Below, one piece after another: positions 6,323-10,270 of a stretch of DNA of 10,270 nt. The notes beneath the pieces are model-generated. The model did no database searches, was not told the origin of the DNA, and was given only the letters and a program-made list of their open reading frames with translations. The stretch's first letter is position 1. Each line of letters opens with the position of its first letter. A program made the position numbers and the translations under genes. This stretch comes from CAZGSG01 sp964528095 (lineage in GTDB: Bacteria; Bacteroidota; Bacteroidia; Chitinophagales; Chitinophagaceae): NCBI GenBank assembly GCA_964528095.1, contig CAZGSG010000210.1, positions 1 through 10,270 on the forward strand. The letters are read 5' to 3'.

Positions 6323-6944
6323 ACTCCTCTATAATATGGTCGAACAATTGGGGCTGCAGAACACCAATCAGGGTCAATGTAAAGGCAAGCCCGAACAATG
6401 CGCCCCACAAGTGGGCATCATGATTAATATTATCTCCCCCTTTTTTACTCATATAAACGCAATAAGCGATATAGAGCACTGCATATAAAAATGCCGATAA
6501 TTGCAACGCTCCGTATAACCTGATGCCACCCCATGGATCAAATACAATCGTACCAAAAACGACTGCCGAAACAGCTCCTGATGCACCAAGACTGTGGTAA
6601 TTGGAATCATCTTTATGTTTCAGGTAAGAGGGTATGTCGGAAATAATAAGTCCCAGGAAATAGAGCAGGAGATAGGAAAAGGCACCACCCAACCCTAAAA
6701 AAGAAAAATACATTTCAATGTTTCTCCCGAAAAAAAACAGGGTGAACATGTTGAAGAAAAGGTGCATGTAGTCGGCATGAATAAAACCGCTGGAAATAAA
6801 CCGGTAATACTGGTTATTCCGTTTCACTCCATAGGGCCACATGATTGCCTTGGACAATATTTCATTGTTATTAAATGCCAGGAGCGAAAAAATAATATTG
6901 GCGGCTATCAGGCCTATTGTAAGGGGGTATTGAGAGATATCCAT
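6291..6944 (-). CDS. Rhomboid-family intramembrane serine protease
   Basis: This 217-residue integral membrane protein has about six transmembrane helices, the basic bacterial rhomboid core. The catalytic serine is Ser122 in LGASGAVSAV. The catalytic histidine is His178 in AHLWGALFG, matching the HLxGxxxG helix. HADYMHLFFNMFTLFFFG (56-73) gives the conserved His and Asn of the second core helix (HxxxN at 61-65) that stabilise the oxyanion site. All core catalytic residues are therefore present and activity is expected. Rhomboids cut transmembrane substrates near the outer membrane leaflet; the substrate here is unknown. The gene lies 43 nt behind rlmH on the same strand and is probably co-transcribed. 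Its 3' end overlaps the tail of tilS, with no hairpin terminator between them. Confidence 0.94.
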   Translation of the reverse strand: MDISQYPLTIGLIAANIIFSLLAFNNNEILSKAIMWPYGVKRNNQYYRFISSGFIHADYMHLFFNMFTLFFFGRNIEMYFSFLGLGGAFSYLLLYFLGLIISDIPSYLKHKDDSNYHSLGASGAVSAVVFGTIVFDPWGGIRLYGALQLSAFLYAVLYIAYCVYMSKKGGDNINHDAHLWGALFGLAFTLTLIGVLQPQLFDHIIEEFKNPALFGRP

Positions 6945-6987
6945 TGGCTAAATGTAGGATTTTTTATGGTCGGGCAGGATCGTAAAA

Positions 6988-7461
6988 TCAACTATGATGG
7001 TATTTTTCATTTCTTAAGATCGTGCAGGCCCGGTATACCTGCTCTGCAAGTATCAGTCTTACCAACTGGTGAGGAAAAACCAGTTGTGACAAACTCCATT
7101 TATAATTGGCCCTTTTTAATACAGCTTCATCCAGCCCATATGCGCCACCGATTAAAAAAATCACCCGTTTGCTGCTTTCGTTAGCCCTTGCCTGGATAAA
7201 AGCAGCAAGCCCTTCCGAGTTCAATTGCCTGCCTCTTTCGTCCAGCGCTACCAGGTAATCGTCCTTTTCAAGCGAAGCCAGGATCAATTCGCCTTCCTTT
7301 TTTTTCATATCCGTTTCGCCCATCAACCCTGCATTCTTTGGAACAGGAATTATTTTCCATTCGGATTTAAAATAATTGCCGATCCTGCCAGTAAACTCTT
7401 CTACACCACTTTTGATATATGCATCGTGATTTTTTCCAATCGACCAGAATTGTAATTTCAT
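6988..7461 (-). CDS. rlmH: 23S rRNA pseudouridine-1915 N3-methyltransferase
   Basis: RlmH is a small SPOUT methyltransferase, active as a homodimer, that methylates pseudouridine 1915 in helix 69 of 23S rRNA on assembled 70S ribosomes using S-adenosylmethionine. With the ATG at 7461 the product is 157 residues, close to the 155 of E. coli. LVALDERGRQLNSEGLA (70-86), FLIGGAYGLDEAV (102-114) and the knotted C-terminus SLSQLVFPHQLVRLILAEQVYRA followed by EKYHHS are all characteristic. The open frame extends upstream to an ATG at 7533, but those 24 residues are not part of the family and MKLQFWSIGKNHD is the normal start, so 7461 was chosen. It lies 114 nt behind the M16 gene ending at 7576 and 43 nt before the rhomboid gene. 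Confidence 0.96.
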   Translation of the reverse strand: MKLQFWSIGKNHDAYIKSGVEEFTGRIGNYFKSEWKIIPVPKNAGLMGETDMKKKEGELILASLEKDDYLVALDERGRQLNSEGLAAFIQARANESSKRVIFLIGGAYGLDEAVLKRANYKWSLSQLVFPHQLVRLILAEQVYRACTILRNEKYHHS

Positions 7462-7506
7462 CAAATTAATTTTTCTAATATCCCTGGTTAAAATTAGCAG
7501 CTCACC

Positions 7507-7547
7507 TGCCAGAAAACCAACTTTACCTGGCAATGATTTAAATCAAA
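7507..7547 (-). promoter_or_regulatory. Candidate promoter for rlmH-rhomboid, overlapping a 12-bp palindrome
   Basis: On the minus strand TTTG (7547-7544) is followed after 18 nt by TAAAGTTG (7525-7518), one mismatch from the Bacteroidota -7 consensus TAnnTTTG. The -33 box overlaps the perfect palindrome TGATTTAAATCA at 7534-7545, and the -7 region lies between the arms TGCCAG (7507-7512) and CTGGCA (7527-7532). The geometry is right for a promoter, but each element is short and this is inference. Confidence 0.4.
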
Positions 7548-7575
7548 CCCTTTTTATGAATCACGCACTATTTAT

Positions 7576-8973
7576 TTAGAATGCTTTCTTAGGAGGTTCT
7601 TCTTTAATCTGCACTTCCGTTACAGGCCCGTATTTCGCTGCTATCTTTTTAATATCCGCAGCTTTTCCAACCATCACAAACTGTAATTTATCTTTCGGGA
7701 AATATTTTGCAACGATCTCCTTCGCTTTATCAACCGTTAATCCATCTACATTTTTTTGAAAATTATTGATAAAAGACTCGTCAAAATTATACCAGAACAT
7801 GTCTGTCATTAATCCTGCAAGTTGGCCGCTCGTTTCATAACCGGGAGGGAATTGGCCTTTTATATAATTTTTTGCTGAACTGAGTGTCTTTTCATCAAAA
7901 CCAAATTTATGCAGGCTATCTACTACATGTAGTGCAAGATCGATAGCTGGTTCAGTTGTTTCTTTTGCCGTAAAAGTGGAAATAGTAAACGAACCTCCAT
8001 TTTTAAGTGCACTAAAGGAACTACCAGCGCCGTACGTAAGCCCGGAATTCACCCGTAGTTCATCATTCAGCCAGGAGGTAAAACGACCGCCAAACGCAGT
8101 ATTGATCACGCTGATGGCAAGGTAATCGGGATTATTACGGCTCACTCCCGGCCCTCCAATATAAAAAGTGGTTTCTTTTGCATCGTCTTTATTGATCAGC
8201 AAAACCCTGTTTGTTTCCGGCTTTTTAATTGGTTTGGATGCAAGATCCGTATTACTCTGTTTACCTGAAGGCCATGCCGAGAACAAACTGGTAAGCAAGG
8301 TTTTCATGTCTTTGGAATTAAAGTCGCCAGCAATTGCAATAGCTGCCCCGTTCGGGATATAATTGGCTTTATAAAACTGTTGGAGGTCGGCTGGAGTAAG
8401 TGCTGCCACAGAAGAAAGTGTTCCTGATACGATATTCCCATACACATGATCACCATACAGAAGTTTATCAAAATAAGACCGGATTACCGCCCTTGGCTGT
8501 TCTTTAGACCTTTCCAAATTGGCCAGTAATCTTTTTTTCTCTTTAGCGAATTCGCTTGTATCAAAGATCGGGGCCGTCAATACTTCTTTAATGATATTCA
8601 GTACCTGCTTCTGATCTTTAGAGGCAAACTGGGCTGAAAGTCCTGCCGATTCTTTAGAGGCATAGGTATTTACGGAAGCTCCAATGAAATCAAGTTCTTC
8701 ATCCAGTTTGGTTTTGGAATAATTCCGGGTTCCATGTTTTAATGCAGTAGCGGTAAGCGATGCCAGTCCTGCTTTTTGATCATCATAAATCGCTCCTGCA
8801 GGTAATACCACTGATACATTAATAAGCGGTACTTCATGTTGTTCCATCAGGTATACGGTAAGCCCGTTCTTCAATTTGAATTTTGTATAAGCAGGTAATT
8901 TATAATCCTGCCCACTTGCAGATATCAGTATGGCAACAGCGCAAAAGGATAATATATATTTTACGAATTTCAT
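7576..8973 (-). CDS. M16-family peptidase homologue, non-catalytic subunit (R/Y type), secreted
   Basis: This 465-residue protein has a Sec signal (MKFVKYILSFCAVAILISASGQ, no lipobox), so it acts in the envelope. It has the two-domain M16 layout: N-terminal domain about 30-225 (FKLKNGLTVYLMEQHEVPLINVSVVLPAG opens it) and C-terminal domain about 255-445. At the zinc site, where active members have HxxEH, this one reads S72-L-T-A75-T76, so all three metal and catalytic positions are replaced. The Arg/Tyr pair used for substrate binding is kept (R307 and Y314 in LRVNSGLTYGAGSS). This is the pattern of the non-catalytic subunit in heterodimeric M16B proteases. The gene lies 68 nt behind an M16 gene with the opposite residue pattern and is probably its partner. 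The family is certain; the heterodimer is inferred from the pair of motifs. Confidence 0.93.
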   Translation of the reverse strand: MKFVKYILSFCAVAILISASGQDYKLPAYTKFKLKNGLTVYLMEQHEVPLINVSVVLPAGAIYDDQKAGLASLTATALKHGTRNYSKTKLDEELDFIGASVNTYASKESAGLSAQFASKDQKQVLNIIKEVLTAPIFDTSEFAKEKKRLLANLERSKEQPRAVIRSYFDKLLYGDHVYGNIVSGTLSSVAALTPADLQQFYKANYIPNGAAIAIAGDFNSKDMKTLLTSLFSAWPSGKQSNTDLASKPIKKPETNRVLLINKDDAKETTFYIGGPGVSRNNPDYLAISVINTAFGGRFTSWLNDELRVNSGLTYGAGSSFSALKNGGSFTISTFTAKETTEPAIDLALHVVDSLHKFGFDEKTLSSAKNYIKGQFPPGYETSGQLAGLMTDMFWYNFDESFINNFQKNVDGLTVDKAKEIVAKYFPKDKLQFVMVGKAADIKKIAAKYGPVTEVQIKEEPPKKAF

Positions 8974-8979
8974 ATTCTA

Positions 8980-9002
8980 CAATTTATAAATTGATCGATC
9001 AA
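8980..9002. repeat. Two overlapping perfect palindromes upstream of the second M16 gene
   Basis: CAATTTATAAATTG (8980-8993, 14 bp) overlaps TTGATCGATCAA (8991-9002, 12 bp) by three bases. Both are perfect. They lie in the 68-nt gap between the two M16 genes, 6 nt before the second gene's start codon, where they could be an operator or form alternative hairpins over the ribosome entry region. No function is known. Confidence 0.5.
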
Positions 9003-9041
9003 ATAATCTTGTTTCAGCGGCTTAAAGGATCACTGAAAATT

Positions 9042-10270
9042 TTATTCGTTAGTATTTGCTTTTAAAATGCCGACAGTGCGGTTNNNNNNNNNNTTGTACA
9101 GCTCCCAGCATACGTCGTTGACGCGACTTTTGATGTCGTCAGCCGTCACTTTGTTAAACGCAGCTGGTGCATCAAACATTTTTTTATAGTCGCCAAAGAA
9201 AACTTCGTAAGTACCAATGTTATTAGACTTGCCATTAATAGTCTTTACCTGGTCATAAAACTCCATGAGCTTCTTATTCTTGACTTTCTGCAACTCATTT
9301 TCCGTGATGCCGTCCTTCCGGATTTTTTCTATTTCTTCGTATATAGCTTTTTCCACACTGGCCTCATTTACATTTTTGGCGGATACGGCGTACACCCAGA
9401 AAAGGGTAGGATCGAAGCTTTCGCCAAACACAGTGAATACAGAGCTCGCCAGTTGCTGTTTATCGACAAGGGAGTTATATAAACGGGACGATTTGCCGCT
9501 ACTCAGAATGTCGCTTAGCAGAGAAAGAGCATAGTAGTCTTCATTTTTTGTTTCAGGTACATGCCAGCCAATATTAAGATAAGGCGTGGCTACATCTTTC
9601 TGCACAGTAATCCTTCGTTCGCCGGTTTGTGGAGGTTCAACAATATGTACAGGAGGAGGCGCTGGTTGCGCGGGAATTGGTTCAATATACTTTTCGGCCA
9701 GTCTTTTGACTTCATCAAACTTAACACCTCCTGAAATTACGACAACACAATTATTAGGGGCGTAATAGGTTTTGAAATAACGTTCGAGATCTTCCTGTGT
9801 CCAGTTTTTCATATCATCCAGGTAGCCGATTACTGGCCAGTGATAGGGGTGCTCCTGGAAAGCCACGCCTTGCGTTGCTTCATTCAGGGACCGCCAGGGG
9901 GAATTCTCGAGGCCCGTGCTTCTTTCCGAGATCACGACCCCACGTTCGCTTTGGACCATTTTAGGGTCGATGCTTAGACTGGCAATACGGTCACCTTCAA
10001 GATCGAAAATCGTTTCGAGGGCTGAGGCAGGGAACCAGTCGGTGTAAACTGTTACGTTTTCAGTGGTATAGGCATTATTTGCCCCCCCATTGAACTCCAT
10101 GGTGCGGTCAAATTCTTTCGGAGCATACTTTTTAGCGCCATTGAACATCATATGCTCAAAAAAGTGGGAGAGGCCGGTGATTCCCTGGTGTTCATTTCTT
10201 GAACCCACTTTATAAAATAAATACATATTAGCGTTGGGATGGAATTGTCTTCCACTACCAGGAATTTCAT
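9042..10270 (-). CDS. M16-family zinc metallopeptidase, catalytic subunit, partial (N-terminus beyond right edge)
   Basis: The visible product is 408 full codons, entering at the right edge as EIPGSGRQFHPNANMYLFYKV with the same frame open; the Met at 10226 is internal, not the start. The zinc motif HFFEH is followed 76 residues later by the Glu of VVISERS, giving the HxxEH...E arrangement of active M16 enzymes. NGGANNAYTTENVTVYTDWFP downstream is also typical. In the C-terminal domain, SRLYNSLVDKQQLASSVF has Val and Ser where the Arg/Tyr pair would be, so this subunit probably needs a partner for substrate binding. It lies directly upstream of the non-catalytic M16 gene. Ten N at 9084-9093 interrupt the last part, but the frame resumes as NRTVGILKANTNE. 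The missing N-terminus should hold a signal peptide and the first strand of the domain. Confidence 0.94.
   Translation of the reverse strand, partial: EIPGSGRQFHPNANMYLFYKVGSRNEHQGITGLSHFFEHMMFNGAKKYAPKEFDRTMEFNGGANNAYTTENVTVYTDWFPASALETIFDLEGDRIASLSIDPKMVQSERGVVISERSTGLENSPWRSLNEATQGVAFQEHPYHWPVIGYLDDMKNWTQEDLERYFKTYYAPNNCVVVISGGVKFDEVKRLAEKYIEPIPAQPAPPPVHIVEPPQTGERRITVQKDVATPYLNIGWHVPETKNEDYYALSLLSDILSSGKSSRLYNSLVDKQQLASSVFTVFGESFDPTLFWVYAVSAKNVNEASVEKAIYEEIEKIRKDGITENELQKVKNKKLMEFYDQVKTINGKSNNIGTYEVFFGDYKKMFDAPAAFNKVTADDIKSRVNDVCWELYXXXXNRTVGILKANTNE
9084..9093. other. Run of ten undetermined bases (assembly gap or masked bases)
   Basis: Ten N lie inside the catalytic M16 gene. The reading frame stays open on both sides: AAN plus three unknown codons joins LY to NRTVG. 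Family members commonly have four residues between that Tyr and the Asn of NRTVG, so ten bases may be the true gap length. The residue after Tyr must be Lys or Asn. Confidence 0.9.

Noticed and set aside
6762..7184. 140-codon plus-strand open frame
   Set aside because: It is antisense to two well-supported genes, rhomboid and rlmH, has no recognisable domain, and is best explained as a shadow frame.
7462..7533. N-terminal extension of rlmH to an upstream ATG at 7533
   Set aside because: The extra 24 residues are not part of the RlmH family, and the internal ATG at 7461 gives the conserved start and the usual length of 157 residues. The extension would also overlap the candidate promoter.
1..10270. 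Mobile, phage, CRISPR, defence or biosynthetic cluster
   Set aside because: Every gene-sized reading frame is accounted for by core or common envelope genes. No transposase, integrase, spaced direct repeats, tRNA-flanked insertion or unfamiliar multi-gene cassette is visible.

Overview
The window looks like chromosomal housekeeping DNA from a member of the Bacteroidota, probably the Chitinophaga/Niastella group. This is an inference from protein style, from a Bacteroidota-type -7 promoter element (TAnnTTTG) upstream of etfB, from the near absence of Shine-Dalgarno sequences, and from paired periplasmic M16 peptidases. I see no IS element, phage gene, tRNA, rRNA, CRISPR array, toxin-antitoxin pair or defence gene. 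No stretch longer than about 240 bases lacks a gene.

Layout, left to right. 1-1386 (minus): a bifunctional nuclease-family protein (DUF151 plus UVR motif) followed by ispE of the MEP isoprenoid pathway. ispE starts with GTG and runs off the left edge. 1387-1625 is a noncoding stretch with three inverted repeats. 1626-2561 (minus) encodes a secreted DUF4412-like protein of unknown function with a long basic tail. 2585-2629 is a very strong terminator. 2647-4419 (minus) is the etfB-etfA operon for the electron transfer flavoprotein.

4420-4590 is a divergent promoter region holding a near-perfect 19-bp dyad. 4591-6322 (plus) carries a small TPR protein and tilS, the tRNA(Ile) lysidine synthetase. 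tilS converges on, and overlaps by 32 bp, a rhomboid protease gene (6291-6944, minus) that lies behind rlmH (6988-7461, minus).

7576-10270 (minus) holds two adjacent M16 peptidase genes. The upstream one has the HxxEH zinc site but lacks the R/Y pair. The downstream one has lost HxxEH but keeps R/Y. They probably form a heterodimeric cell-envelope protease. The upstream gene runs off the right edge and contains a 10-base run of N.

Functional themes are isoprenoid precursor synthesis, flavin-based electron transfer, RNA modification (tilS, rlmH) and envelope proteolysis (M16 pair, rhomboid). I found no convincing previously undescribed system. The points most worth a second look are the reciprocal M16 pair and several dyads in the intergenic regions.
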